Part shown: one piece after another, positions 38,201 through 53,407 of the stretch | How the letters are laid out: each line of letters starts with the position of its first letter | How positions within the stretch are numbered: position 1 is the first letter of the stretch | Source of the DNA: Taenia hydatigena | Taxonomy: Eukaryota; Platyhelminthes; Cestoda; Cyclophyllidea; Taeniidae | Assembly: GCA_036345935.2 (NCBI GenBank) | Contig: JADWOT020000009.1 | Span: forward strand, 10,879,899-10,943,898 | DNA: 64,000 nucleotides | Direction of reading: 5' to 3' | Notes under the pieces: generated by a model | What the model saw: the letters and a program-made list of their open reading frames with translations, nothing else | What the model was told of the DNA's origin: nothing | The model's database searches: none | Position numbers and translations under genes: made by a program

Positions 38201-41200
38201 ACGAGTGAGGCGGGCCCACTCCTCGATGACCTTGATAACTTCTTCGTGGGTCATGAGAGCTAGGGTGAGGTCAGGACGGGGATGAAAGCAGGTCACGTAG
38301 CACTCCCCTGTGGCAGGAGCCCAAGCAAACAGAGGATCCTCAGATTGCGCTTTTCTCGCGTCTTCTGTTAAATCTCCTGCTCCCTCTCCCAAGCGTGCCG
38401 ACTGTAGACAAAAAATCATTTAAAAAATACTTTATAGAAGTAGGTTAGGTCATTCAATAATAGCTCTCTAGATCCTCTAACTAGTCTGACTTTTCACGAA
38501 CCCAGGATCCTGCTCACTTTCCAATAGATTTTCGAGAGGCTGTGGGATATTTGAAACAATTTTTGTAACCATTTTCTTCGAACACCAATTATGATTGTCC
38601 AAAATATCAAAGTCTGTTCTTCATGATACCACCGCATCATTAGTTATCTTGGAATACCGCCCTGAGCGCCTAAAACCTGCCGCACTTCCTTCACCTTATA
38701 ACCAGTCCTCTTAGTTATCAAGACGGTGACTCATCAATGCTTTCTTAATTCTCTTTAAAGCTATTTTTTGCGACTGTAGAACTTCTAACACACAGTAGGT
38801 TAGTCAGTTCCTGGGGTCTCTGGGGTTTGGTGTTGGTTGCCCTTACCTTTTTAATCACTCCCACCTAAAATGTGCATTTCATCTAGGCCTTGTCTTTTAA
38901 ACAGACCACTGGGGAGGGATTTATGTTTGACCATAAATAATTCATTGGTTGGTCGTGTGTTTTTCGAATGCAATTTACAATTTGGTTTTCAAGAAAGTTG
39001 TTTGAGGTGGCCCGTTCTATGATAAACCATAGGGTGTAGTCATTATAGTCCTACCACTCCGGATAGGCAAAACACAAACTGTTTTTGAGTCAACAAAGGG
39101 ATTTGAATGGTGATACCTAACAAGGGACTATTGGATGGATTAAAACAAATCAAAAATAGGAAGGAGAAGGAATGATCAACAGGCCCTACAGCTTGGTTCG
39201 GTCAGCCAGCTGAAGGATACAAAGTCATTTCAAAGTTCATTTTCCTTTTCGGCTAGGAGAAAGTGCCAAACGCCGTTAATAAAATGGATTTGCTTTGAAT
39301 AAAGAGAAATGAGATGCCGAACTATCAGCAAATATTATTATCCATTACGTAGCCACGGGGCTCGACAATGAATACGGCCTAACTTTGTAAGAAACTACTG
39401 TGGTTATGAGTGTAGAGAGACTGGGACTTTGAAACGCCTCATATATTTTATAAATTAGAATCAAGGCCTCTCAGTCACTACACCATGTCCTGTAAACTGC
39501 AGAAAGACCTAGTTCTTAAAAAATCTTCAATAACTGCCTCCCCAGACATTCTTTACCAGCGATCACAAGAATACAGAGCACTACTTGTAGCGTCTCGAGG
39601 CTCCCTTGAAGGCAAAAGAAGGCAGAATACCAGGGCGGAATGTATGTATTCAACAGACAGAGGGAAATGAGCTGCTGGCATGGCCCTGAGGCCAGCCTAC
39701 ACAGCCAGGGCAATATGGCCATCTCTGTGACCCTGACCGAAATCGGCAGTCCAAACAACCCAAGTATTACACAACCGCACTACTAACGGCACTTCAGGTG
39801 CAGGCATTGATCAAGTGGCTTCACGCCTTGCCTGCAAGGTGAAAAGCGAACATTTCTCCACGAGGTCGAAATAGCATATTTAATGATCTAATGCAAGTGA
39901 CTTTGGTTGAAGTGTCTTGGCGATGACTGCGAAGCGGGTGAAATAAACTTTGGCTTGGAGTAAACTAAAATGAGGTTGAAATTTCGTCTCTTTTGCCTCC
40001 CACTTTAGGCCTCAGTAGTCTATTTAAGGTTTGATTTACTCCGTTTTTTAGCACGCATTATGAATCCTTTATGTATTCTTTAAAAGGCAGTCTGAGGTGG
40101 CCTTCGAAAAGTTAATCACAGCCCATGGACAGTTTTTCAATAATTTCAACAAGACCACCGGCAATCATTCGTTCCAACGCTGGGCAGGGCCTGGAAATAG
40201 TTCTATTTTGATAGCACAGTAAGTTTATGTCTAGAAGTATCAAATGTGGTTGACTTCCCCTCGCATTTACAAATATCGACCGAAGATACTATTTTTTACA
40301 TGCTATTTTTGAGGAGGACAAAAAGCTAAATCAACTCGCCCATGATTGCAAACATTGATGGATTGTAACTATTTCTGTTTGACGAGCTGGATGCAATTGC
40401 AATTTATCATCCAGATCGTGTTACATCTCGGCAAGGAAAGCACAAACTACACCAGAATACATGCGTTAATGCAAATTGGCCACGATATAAGTGGTGAAGT
40501 AATCCCGCTTATGATTTTTTTATTCGGTGGTCCAATCTTCAACTTATATTATCTACTACAGCTTCACAAGATTGGCATTGTATCATGCCCCAATTTACAG
40601 TCCCTCGATCATTCTGTGGGCTAAAAATCCTCCCATACTGGTCGGCTGCATTGCGTCTTTAGGGAGGCTAGTAAAAATAAATCCAGCATTGGCTGTGAGT
40701 CAACTCTAGTCCAGCCATGGAAATCGGAGGGAAAACTTTCATCATTGCCGCGGCACGATTTTACTGCATCAATAACAACAAGGGGCCAAGGAAAGCCGCT
40801 TCAACAATAAAAATAGGCAACATTATAAGCGTGGGATTATAAAGATAAAACCAAAATTTGTACCACAATTCTAGGGTTAAGTTAAACCGAGGAGAAAAAA
40901 CTATGACAAATAAATTCAATGTCTATATTCCGTCAAAATATGGGTACAGTTGTTTCCTAACTCTCACCCCCTCAGTCGGGGATATGGATTCGTTTGATCA
41001 AATTGAGGATGAGATTGTATATTGACTTGTTCTATTTAAAGAGCTCGTTTTTCTTAAGCAAAATTGCAGCTCATTAAAAGACCGCTTCTTTCTGCTAAAA
41101 GGCAACGTTCCGATTGTGGTAGACCAGTTTTATCGCGTGAAAAAATTAACTATGACCTAGCTAAAGTCAGCCTGACGCCTCCAATCACAACAGTGAACTG

Positions 41201-42633
41201 GTTGAAGAGGGATATATTTAAGCGCCCTACTTACTTGGGCCGTGAAGAACATAGCCAACTTCAAAATTGCCGCTAGTGTTGTTCAGGTTAAACAGGAACG
41301 TGATTTCACGTTCACAAAGCGCGTTCAAGCATGGTGGTGCCACACGAAGTAGAAAGCAACTCTTGTGTTCTGTTACATATCGGCAGATGGCACACAGGTA
41401 AAAAGTCAATTTGGATGCTGTTTATGGGTGCGGTAGGCCAAAATGATGCAATTCCATGTGGGAATGAAGGAAATTCCATGTGCACGAATACTTACAAGCC
41501 CCAGATAATTGAGACAAGTGCGGTGGGGGAAATATTCCGTCGCAGTAAGACATTTGAATAGCGCAAGTAATTCAAAGCCTAACATACAGCAGTGGAAACC
41601 TCAACCCCGGTGGTTTCAAAGGCCACAGCGATGGCAATCATTTCCGTTAACACATAACTAGACGTGTGGCTAGATTGCACAAGCGAATGGTAAATTCGAT
41701 TATTCACGAGAATTTGCAGTTTTGAAAAGTCAGCATACCATGGCACTGGAACAGCTACCTATACGCGTTCGCACTGCTAACTTCATTACATAGGATTGTC
41801 AACGACTAGGTTGGGAGACATTACTTGGGATTATTTCCATTTGTTCAAATCCCAAGCATAGCACCCTAGGGGCCAGTGATGCAGCCTTTTATAGAGCTTT
41901 CCAGTTACTGATGGAACTTTAGGGATCAGAGTGCGAGGGTGGCAGGGGAAGCCCTGCATGCAGAGAAAAAACGCCCTTTGACTGGTTTGGTGAACTAACT
42001 TAGGCAAATTACCTGTCTCACACCTCCTTTAAACGTCCTCCCCATGCGTAACATGAAATTGTTTTCTTTGGGCCAAATTTAATTTTCTGACCAGACTACA
42101 GTGAAGCTTGGCGACTAAATCTATCAAGTGAAAAAAAAAGCCTAAAAATGAGTCCATTTGAAAGCCAAAAATAGTCCCTGAATTGGCGCCAGACACGGGA
42201 TAGAAACAGAATGAATAAACAATAGCTAAATATGGGATCAAATTAATCAAATCAAATTTGATGCAGTTTTCGAACTCTTTAGATATATCGAACTAACATT
42301 GAATGGATGCAACGATCACAAACAAGAGTAAAATTGTATCAAGGTAGATTTTGCAGCACTTACGAAGGCAGGAAAGTCGTTGGGAAAGGTGAATGTGCTC
42401 TCATAGAAGGGATTCACCGCTCCACTGGAGCGTGTTGAACCGGGAGCTAGAGGATTGGGTTTTGCAGAACTCTCAGACGCCTGAGAAGCAGGATCATCAG
42501 TATGACCGGATGATGTCTTCTCAACGGCCCCTGCCCAAGGTCGATTGATGCGGTTCGGGGAGACAACCACCCACTCCTGAGTCAGCGGATTATATCGTCT
42601 GTGCGACTTGTCCTGTGGTGGCTTTGGAATAAC
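32294..42633 (-). CDS. GALT: Galactose-1-phosphate uridylyltransferase (5-prime exon not found)
   Basis: Exons found: 42633-42364, 38401-38111, 32848-32294, all bounded by GT-AG and in phase, giving 371 residues to a TAG at 32294. The enzyme swaps UMP between UDP-glucose and galactose-1-phosphate in the cytosolic Leloir pathway. Exon 1 shown carries [17 protein letters not shown] and NRPWAGAVE; exon 2 ends with the active-site [10 protein letters not shown], whose histidine forms the uridylyl intermediate; exon 3 carries [20 protein letters not shown] and MVGYELL, then [10 protein letters not shown]. These follow the animal enzyme throughout (about 379 residues in human). The start methionine must lie in a short exon to the right of 42633, which I could not identify with confidence. 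Introns of 3962 and 5262 bases are large for this locus and hold LTR-like repeats. Confidence 0.95.
35875..36034 (+). mobile_element. LTR-like element, family 2, copy A (160 bp)
   Basis: Begins TGTACTGCTTTGTTTGTTTAACT and ends GACTGCTACA, so it has TG...CA ends. Flanks CTTGG (left) and CTAGG (right) match at four of five bases, consistent with an aged 5-base target duplication. It shares ends and general plan with family 1 (CTTTGTTTGTT near the start, CTACA end) but not its interior. Two relatives follow at about 36310-36448 and 36645-36836. Confidence 0.6.
36310..36448 (+). mobile_element. LTR-like element, family 2, copy B (diverged)
   Basis: Shares CGTACTTCCACTCG, GGTAGCCCTTC and the GGCGCTACA end with copies A and C. 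The left end is uncertain. Confidence 0.4.
36645..36836 (+). mobile_element. LTR-like element, family 2, copy C
   Basis: Shares TTTGTTTAACT, TTGTACTTTCGCTG, CCCTTCTGTAC, CTGTGACTCCTTTTGACTTC and the GTGCTACA end with copy A, in the same order. The left boundary is approximate. Confidence 0.55.
37074..37093. repeat. (CA)n microsatellite
   Basis: Ten CA units in a GALT intron. Confidence 0.9.
39586..39771 (-). mobile_element. LTR-like/TRIM-like element, family 1
   Basis: Read on the plus strand it begins TGTAGCGTCTCGAGGCTCCC and runs to GTATTACA, i.e. the reverse complement of the copies at 14624 and 57809. It lies in the GALT first visible intron in the sense direction of GALT. No clean target duplication is visible next to the ends, although GCACTACT occurs on both sides a few bases out. 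Confidence 0.7.
41320..41830 (+). repeat. Dispersed repeat of about 0.5 kb, copy 1
   Basis: Aligns in the same orientation with 47840-48280. Shared blocks include GCAACTCTTGTGTTCTGT / GCGACTCTTGTGTTCTGT, TTGGATGCTGTT, CTTACAAGCCCCAGATAAT, CTAGACGTGTGGCT / CTAGACATGTGGCT and GCGTTCGCACTGCT / GCGTTCACTCTGCT. Identity looks near 70%. There are no obvious coding capacity or terminal repeats. This copy is inside the GALT first visible intron, the other outside the gene. Confidence 0.65.
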
Positions 42634-43881
42634 CTGATCCTATGTGACCAATGCCAATTAGCTGGACTCAATCAGTGGTAAGGGAGAGGTGCGCTTGAAT
42701 CAAGGCTTAATATTGAGACTGCCTTATTGATTATTGGGGAACAGCCTACTTTATCGTTCGGGCATTGCGCTGCTCTTCGATTGGGAGATCAATCCAAGTT
42801 AGTTTCAGGGTGGAGATCTGATATCGTCAACATGAAAAATGGATCATTTCGTTGCTTGAAACGGAAACGCATTAGAAGAATGAATGACCCGTAAAAGCAG
42901 CGAACTAATTAAACCTTTTGCTAACCTACATGAGGCAATTAACTGGATTCACTTCCGTGCAGAAACCTTCCCTTGTTCAAAAAGGAAAAGCATCGCCTAT
43001 GCAGTCCGTTAATTCAAGATCATAGTAACGGCCCACTTTCCGATCAACACAAATTAGTTAAATCCTATCTTTCTCGGTCAAAAGATCTGCTGCCACGAAG
43101 GCTTTACAAAGACTGAGAAGCAGCTGCTTAGGTGCAAAAGGATTGGAAGTGAAAAGCACAAACGATTGTGCCATGGAGTCTACTAAACACTCTAAACCTA
43201 TTCGATCGACAATCCAATTAATTCGCTTCAGTCTAAGAGAAGCAACCCCTCAGCGAGATGGAGTAATCTACGCCAGGTCAACCAAGGTAGGTTGATCAAA
43301 CTCATTCCTTTGAAAAAGACCTGCCATAATCTTCATGCAGTACAATGACAATGCCATTTCTTCAAACGTTAAGATGCTGCATCGCCAAAGGCCTTTATCG
43401 AGTGAGGACTTTAGAAGCACCCAGTCTCGTGGATGAGGATGGAGAATTTAGATCGACTCGGCTCTGTTGGAATTAAAAGAATTTCACTGAAATACGGAAG
43501 AGATCACCGACAATATCAGAAATCGAAACACAAGGGTAAAATCTAGAATAGTACGTGGCTTCAAACAATGAGCGACCTCATACCCCCAACGCCTCTGAAG
43601 AGTGTGTCTCAAACAGCAAAATTTATTGGGGTAAACCAAATGCAAAAACCAAAAGTCAATATGAAACAAAATCAAATCAGTAGACTGCAATAGCAGATTC
43701 AGTACTATGAGAAGCGATGCTCACAGCGCGGAAACATTGGTGGAGGAAAACCAAAAGCACATTTACATTACGAATTTGAAAAAAAATATAAGCCGACCAC
43801 CACACCATTAAATAAACCCAACAAATGAAAATCAAAGCACAGCAAAGACAGAAGCACTCATTATTAAAATTTCAAAAGTAT
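42634..43881. other. Between GALT (upstream side) and PDRG1; GALT first exon expected here
   Basis: Both neighbours are transcribed leftward. The missing GALT start exon, probably 20-30 codons, should be here or just beyond. One ATG frame at 43175 on the minus strand (MAQSFVLFTSNPF...) exists, but I could not link it by splice phase to GALT, so I do not call it. Confidence 0.4.
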
Positions 43882-44274
43882 TTAATAAATGCCAGTAACA
43901 GCGGATATTTCTTCCCTGGTAAGGGGTTTCAGATTGAAGCCTTTCAAAGGTTCTTTCCCTTCAAGTTTTCGTAGATTCTCCATGTCGCGCTTGATGTCGC
44001 TTCGAAGAGAGCTGATTTCGGTAGACAATGTGTTCATGTCTGATTTAAGGGCATTTTTGAGACCATCCTTGGGTACTTTAAAAAATTGATGAGAAAGGCA
44101 AGCCCAGACGGTATTCGGAGCGCTGCTGTCATTCAGCCGGTTCAAAGCTTCTTGGGACTTTCTCCGATTCATTTCATACAGCTTGCACTTCTCCTGAGAA
44201 CTTACTACCTTCTCAGCAGCGGCTTCTAGTTCTTCTAGATCTCGAAACAACTTTGCTAACCGAGCACTGTCCAT
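43882..44274 (-). CDS. PDRG1: p53 and DNA-damage-regulated protein 1 (prefoldin-like)
   Basis: Single exon, ATG at 44274 to stop at 43882, 130 residues; human PDRG1 is of similar length (about 133). The protein is two long heptad-rich helices (residues about 5-50 and 75-110) around a short beta-hairpin region (NTVWACLSHQFFKVPKD), the prefoldin beta plan. The C-terminal GKEPLKGFNLKPLTREE is the PDRG1 hallmark. PDRG1 is a subunit of the R2TP/prefoldin-like (PAQosome) chaperone complex that helps assemble RNA polymerases and PIKK kinases. It is head to head with MRPL55, 463 bases between start codons, suggesting a shared bidirectional promoter. Confidence 0.9.
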   Translation of the reverse strand: MDSARLAKLFRDLEELEAAAEKVVSSQEKCKLYEMNRRKSQEALNRLNDSSAPNTVWACLSHQFFKVPKDGLKNALKSDMNTLSTEISSLRSDIKRDMENLRKLEGKEPLKGFNLKPLTREEISAVTGIY

Positions 44275-44737
44275 CGCCGGTCACACAAGCGCAGACATCA
44301 CCTACCACTCGCGAACACTCCCCTTACAAAGGTTGGAGATAAAATGTCCTTGGAAAACCACCTCATTTCTAAACTGCCCAGAGCCACTTACTTCATCATC
44401 ATGCCCTGCATTTTGATTGTTATGTCCGTATTTGGACAGAATTTACTTAATAAGCGTAATATAATGGCACTAGACTTTGAATTGTGAAGCAAAAATGCAG
44501 CATCACCAAGGCGCACTTTTGAAGTCGTGTGTAAGCTGCGTATGGGTATCGAACCTACACCAGTCAACTATTATGTGTAATTTTTACTTCTAACCCGTGT
44601 TTCCTTTAACCAGAAATGCATTTAGAATTATTTCACTTTTAAATATGCTAGTTAAACTAGGTTACTCGGCATGCTTAGCACACCTTATGCTGTTATAATA
44701 TAATCGTCTTTAATATTATCGACATCAAGCTGTGACT
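44275..44737. promoter_or_regulatory. Probable bidirectional promoter, PDRG1 / MRPL55
   Basis: 463 bases separate the two divergent start codons. No TATA box or named element stands out; the assignment rests on gene orientation and spacing alone. Confidence 0.5.
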
Positions 44738-46129
44738 ATGGCTCTTCACGTTCCCAAGTTACGGACTCTCTTTCGGTCTCTTGATTTCCTTTGCACAAAG
44801 TAAGTTTTTGGCATGATTTAATAAGCAGTAACAATAAATGAGTTGGCATTTTTATGCTTCTCTTAAGAGTCCCCCATTATCCATCCTCGACCAGAGTGTG
44901 CTTAACTCGGCTGAATCGTGAGCTTTATGGACGGATGTATCCTGTTTACCTAGCCTTTCCCAATGGCGCAACTATTCGAATTCGTTACAGGGAGCCACGA
45001 CATGTACTTCAGGTAAACTTTTCTCTTAATCGCATTATCTTTGCATATCGATCGTTTGCTTGGTTATGAGAGCCAGTATTGCTTCGGGTTGGTGTCGTTT
45101 GTTGTGTGCGAGGTGCCCTTTTTAGGGACTCTATCTTTTTGTTAAATGCTTCGTTCATCTTGTGCATCCTCGAATAACTACGCTTTTTGGAGTGGCGGTT
45201 CTGGGCATTCAAATCTTTTCCCTGGGAGAATTTACTTCTTGGTTATTCCCTTCGATTAAATGGTCTTCAAACGAATTAGTTTTAGTGGAGGGACTGAGGA
45301 TAATAACTTGCACCATCAACGTGACGACCCATTTGTATCTGCGAGGTGGAACTGGTGTGTAGACTTACAGTTATAGGATTTGCGAACCACAGGATAATAG
45401 CCTGCATTAACTGCAAAATATTATGGCCACTGGTCACATCCGCGTTATACTCTCTAGCACTTGGAAGGTTGATGGTCATAAACCATAATGAGCGACATAG
45501 GATTGATATATTCTTTGAAGTAACGGAGAACTCATCAGATGCCAAATAAAAATTTTTAGAGGTAGCTGATCCTTGTAATCGTATTTTAGTCAAATATACT
45601 GGTTTGTCTTAGTTGTATCCTATTTTTCTCGAATCCTACGACATGTTCGGAGGCCCAGGAACTTCGAGATTGGTAATTTCATACCTAATGGCGAGATAAC
45701 TACGCTGTAACATTAAAATCAAAGTTCCCCTGTGCATACCGTAAGGTGCATCACTCTGAATGTAACGTTATTATAAGTATGCAAAGGGGTCAATGGACTG
45801 TTGACAGAAATGGCACGAATGAAACGTCGCGAAGCAAGGATGGAACTGAAACCTGCAAAGGCTGTTTAGAATCCACGTGGTTAAACGCGTGAATGAATCT
45901 AATATTGTTCCGTTGAACTTAAATGGTACGAGTGGCTACTCACCGCTTTCCACTTTTGACTTTTCAGTTGCCGCTGGATCTGGATGAGTGCGATGAGGAG
46001 GAACGGGCTCGGCGTCTCCTTCGTCGAAAGCCGCGAGCACGTTTGGAACTGCAGGAAGACATTGGGTTCGAGGACTCCTTTGATGCAACCGCTTACGACT
46101 TCCTTTGGTCGAAGTCCAAGTCCAAGTAG
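44738..46129 (+). CDS. MRPL55: Mitochondrial large ribosomal subunit protein bL/mL55
   Basis: Exons 44738-44799, 44868-45012, 45968-46129; introns of 68 and 955 bases, GT-AG; 122 residues (human precursor about 128). The first 25 residues (MALHVPKLRTLFRSLDFL...) are basic, Ser/Leu-rich and acid-poor, as expected for a mitochondrial targeting sequence. The core RELYGRMYPVYLAFPNG and TIRIRYREPRHVLQ, followed in exon 3 by LPLDLDECDEEERARRLLRRK and the ending DFLWSKSKSK, follows the metazoan mL55 family closely (RQVYPVLLV.., IHIRYREPR, PIDLD..SPEERR, FWTR). It is a structural protein of the 39S mitoribosomal subunit. The ATG at 44738 is supported by exact phase with exon 2 (AA + A). Confidence 0.93.
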
Positions 46130-49100
46130 CCTCTCTTTCTCTTCCCACCTCTTGCACTCCCTTCTGTAATAAGCTTAGAACGTTTGTACATAATGAAGAG
46201 CAATGTCTTCCACAGTTTGCCTCGTGAGTGGGGGTATGATTCTGGAGCCCCATTTGTCTCGTTCTTACATCTCTTGAACCAGCTCTGCTTGGTCTCAAGG
46301 AGAGGTGATGCTTCTGGGCATCTCTATTTTTAAGTGTGACAATTTTAAGAAGTCTTGGGGCGTTCCCTTTTGGTTTATCCGTTTTCGTACTCTTTCCTCA
46401 AATTGCAGTGGCTTCTCGTGAATGCACTTCTTCGTGCTCCTCGTCTTCTGGGATCTTAGCTACCACTCCTTCAGAGGCAACGATTAAGCGGCAATGTATT
46501 CCTTAATGGGGTGTTCTGAGTTCCGGTGCCCTTTTTACCCATCTGGCAAGCCCCTGTATCGTATTTGTGGGACGATAATATGTAGAGCATTCAGTGCAAG
46601 ATCTGAAAAGAATTACTCCCAAAGCGTATGCGCATATATATTTCTCCATGTATAGTTAAACTGCGTAAAAGGAGCCTACATAATGAATACCCTTACTGTT
46701 AGACATGTGTGTACCTCATTGCAGCATTTTAGTAAACACTTCCACACGTTAAATTAGCTATTCACTTATTCTTGGCGCAAATTTGTGCGCCTTCCCTTAT
46801 TCACGGCTTTTTTCGCTAACAAATTACGCTAAACCCCAGGGGATATGGTAAGTTCTTAGGTTGCATACGCACCTCTTTGATGTGGCTTACCAAAATTTGG
46901 CGAGTTTCAACATCGGAGTGCTTACTTTTTTTCTATCAGTAGCAGCCTTTAAACTCGAACAAATTTAGACATTGCCTTTCATTTGGAGTCGAATCAGCTG
47001 GCTTTGTTATTCTGGGGGTAAAATCGTGACTCGTGTGGCACTATGAGGTCAACTGTCTGTTTGAAAGTGAAAGGGCTTAGAAAGGTGGGTGTTTTATGGC
47101 TAAACTTTTATTAGCTATTTCAAAGATAACACTCAATTCGCATCATCAAAACAAGCGATGGTGCGTGGGTCATTCTCATTGGTTGGAATATTTCTAGGAC
47201 TACATTCCCCTTAAATGGCATCGAGTTTATTGCTTTTATAATTAAAACACAATTGCTAATTTCTGCCAGCAATACTTTCCTAGCGGTTAACCGAACCACA
47301 TGTAGTATTGCGGTGGTCCCCATTCATAGAGAAAAGATGGACGCAGTGTGGCGCTTTGAGACTTCCCTGAAGACAAAGGATGACGTAATGAAGGAGTTTC
47401 GGGTCTACTGACACGGCCCGGGGGTCAGACTGTCCGGTAGGGATACAAAAAGGGGGAGGCCGAGTGTCTCGTTACAAAAACTGGGAGTATCATGCTTTAC
47501 TGCAAAAACGAGAGGCAATCCGAGCGGATGTTAATGCATCGACTTAGGCGGAGTTGTAAAAGTGGGGGATTAGACACGGGGTGGTGATCCCCAACCATCT
47601 GATTAACCTTAGTCCTCCCAGTCACCGTCTCATCGTGACCTCTAATCCCCTTTTTCTCGAATATACAAAACTCGCAGCCTATACGTTTTAATATCGTTAT
47701 TTCAGTTCTTCAAACTTTTTGTCTGGGCGAAAATGAAAAGTCTGAGAAATCAACTAATTTGAGATGTAGTTATTGTTCAAGTCAAACGATGAGCAGATTT
47801 TATAGCTACAAAATATTATTGCAACTTAGTGGTGGTACAGGCAATGGAAAGCGACTCTTGTGTTCTGTCACACGTCAACAACTGACACGCGGATCGCGCG
47901 ACAAGACAGTTGGATGCTGTTGATGGCTACGGTAGGCTAAAGCGATGCAACTTCACATGGAGATGAAGGGAATCTCCAGTGCATGAAGGCTTACAAGCCC
48001 CAGATAATAGAGATCAGAACGGTGAGGGGGTACTCTGCCACAACCTCAGTGATTTCTAGGCTACTGCCACGTCACCCATTTCTGATAACCTTCAGTCAGC
48101 CCGTTGAATGCTCACTCCCCTATGCAAAGTTGACACAACTAGACATGTGGCTTGATTGCATAGAGGATGAGCATTTGTAGTTCTGAAAGGTCAGCGTACG
48201 ATGACAGCTGCTCGTAAGCGTTCACTCTGCTCATCTCACTACATACGCACGCCAACGTCTTGGGTTGAAAAGCCGAGTTTTAGCACCGTAGACGAAGTGA
48301 AGCAAGCCCTTCCGAAGCTGGTACACAAGTGTTTGGGGCTAGTTGAGACATCCTGGATGCTGCGGCAATAAATACATATAACTTCCTTTTAAATGCATTC
48401 CTTACGGTCTTCCAGCGACCCACCTTGGTAATATTTTGGAAATGATTTCCTCACGAACGGATATACAGCTTTCAAGCCTTAGGTGGCCAGAGTACCTCAG
48501 ACTACTGGAGTTACACAAAATTTATGCGGGTACTCAATTTACCTAGTTCGGAGTGTCGCCGACTCGCAGGCCTACGATGCCGTTGAGGTCTATGGCCGAA
48601 ACGAATTAAAGTTCCCCACTTAACACATACAAGCTTTTTGCAAGCCATATGAAGTTGAAGGTTCTCAAACGGAAGCAGCCGTTGTGCCACCATAGAGTTA
48701 ACAAATTTTATATTCTTAAAAAGAACACCTTATTCACCCTAAAATTCGATTGCGATGCCTGTATCAATTGAAAAAGTGACGGAAAAAGCGTAACTGTTGG
48801 ACACATTGAAAGGGCTTAGAAAATTGCCAGCACATCACCACGACAACAGTGAAGGCGCCCGGGGGTAGTCGTGATGACCTCAAGCGTCGGGTTTCCATAA
48901 GGTAGGATAGAGCAGTGCTGCACAAATCCAGGGTGCCGGTCTTATTTTCAACAGAATGGAGAATAGCCGATGAAACTCATTGCGAAGTTGACAAGACCAC
49001 CGTTCCATACACCACTGACCTTAAAGTGCGCCATTCCTCTCGCATTACGCGCTTAAGGTGTGTGCCAGTCGACCTCCCGAGGGCTCAAGAGCTTGACTTT

Positions 49101-50249
49101 GTGTGTAAAACCTACCTATAAAGGCGCGCTGAATGTCGGATCCACCCACCCACAACAAATTGACCCAATTTTGTGCAATAAACCATTACATGAATGAAGG
49201 GCAGAACGTTATCTTCGCCGTTGCAGTACACTGAGGCACTAAAGGGTGAATGACAAATGCCATCTCCTTATCAGTTTCCTTTACCACTAGCAGAGAACAT
49301 AGATGAAAACCGGACAATGCAAAATCAGTCAAAAGTGAACATGAAATTAGATACCAAGATTTTGCCCGGGGCCTAGCCAACGACATTCTGACAATTCAAT
49401 CGACCCACCCTGTTACATAGCTCATAAGTCTTCACTACTGTGACGCTTCCGATTCATCTAGGACACTAGGCTTTCAAAAAAAGGGAATAAGTTTTAACGA
49501 CTCTTGAAGATTAACAAGTTAAAAACAAACAGTTAAAAGTTAAAAATAAACAGTTCTACGCCTTCAGTTGAAACGAAATCATACTTTGGGTGGTGTCACG
49601 AGAACTCCACCTGACCACACCTGATTTGCGTTGATTGAAAATCACTAGAAAACACAACTTCCAAAACGAAAAATAACTCTCAAATGAAAAGGAAAAAAAG
49701 CAGAGTCCACTTCCAGCATCTAATTGCAAATGAGCAAAGATAAGCCACAACAAGTGCATCTACAAAGCTTGGCAAGGCGATTAAGTACAATTACTGCCTT
49801 TAAAGCACGAGAAAGCGCATAGGTGCGCTCGGATCATCGCAAACCGCAACCGTGCCGAGCAAGTCACGTGACAACGCCCACACAAGACCCATAGCTGGCT
49901 TAATAGTCCGATCCCTCCGTGTGACAACTGACCATTAATCCGGGCGGCGCATGTACCCAAAGTTAAATGAAATTGAGAAGCGACCTTAGTCAAGACCTAC
50001 CCTCCCACTGGCCTAGCGACTCAACACAGTATCTCATCAGGCGTTGTAATCTACAACCAACCCCAAATAGGCATACGTCAAGCAAAAACAACAGATCACA
50101 GACCGGTTCAAGCGAAAATAGCAAATTAACCATTAAGGAATAACACAGAGCTTTTTTATAACCATTTATAGAACAATCAACACAACAAAACCAATCATCG
50201 ATAGAACCAAGAGGGAGAAATTGCCAACGAAGTTGGTAGTCCAAATGGT
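46130..50249. other. 4.1 kb between convergent MRPL55 and PABP; one dispersed repeat
   Basis: Holds the second copy of a 0.5 kb repeat (47840-48280). The antisense ORF 45936-46298 opposite MRPL55 exon 3 is a shadow. Nothing else recognised; ORFs are 60-84 codons and mutually overlapping. Confidence 0.5.
47840..48280 (+). repeat. Dispersed repeat of about 0.5 kb, copy 2
   Basis: Second copy of the element described at 41320-41830, same orientation, near 70% identity by eye with small indels. Confidence 0.65.
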
Positions 50250-52829
<2,580 letters not shown>

Positions 52830-53407
52830 TTATAGCAGTCAAGCAAAAAAGCCCAAAATGATTGCAAATGGATTTGAAAAATATTTGTTGCATAATGTTA
52901 GTGCTCATTTATATTATTTTAATAAATGTATAAGCACATGCGTATACTAATAAAAGGTCGTATATAAGACATAACCACTTAAGAAATGGAGATGTTTTGT
53001 TGGTTTTACTAATCCCCATATTATTTTGTTGGTTAATTTATCGACGGCATATGCTTAAATGCGTATGAAAGAGGCGTGCCATTTTACATCCTGTTGCAAT
53101 AAAAACCTTACCATTACGCTGCAATCTCCCTTCATACCTGCCTTTTGGGTAATGCGATTAGGAGCATCAGTTTTAACAGTATTTGAAAATGATTCGGTGT
53201 TGCGGCTTGGTTGATGGAACCCACCTGTTTATAGGATGTTCTATTTTGTACCTTTAACGTCAGGCCTTGTTGCCATTTTCCTTTTGTTTCCATACGTCAA
53301 TTTCATACGTCCTCTCATAGTGCTTTCCCTTAATAAAGTTTGAGAGGAGACACGTGGCACTACATTGGTGACTGCCTCAAAATGGCACCAGCCTAAGCCA
53401 TTTATTC

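Noticed and set aside
43070..43177. Short ATG ORF as the missing GALT first exon
   Set aside because: It could not be joined to the exon at 42633 with a convincing donor and phase.
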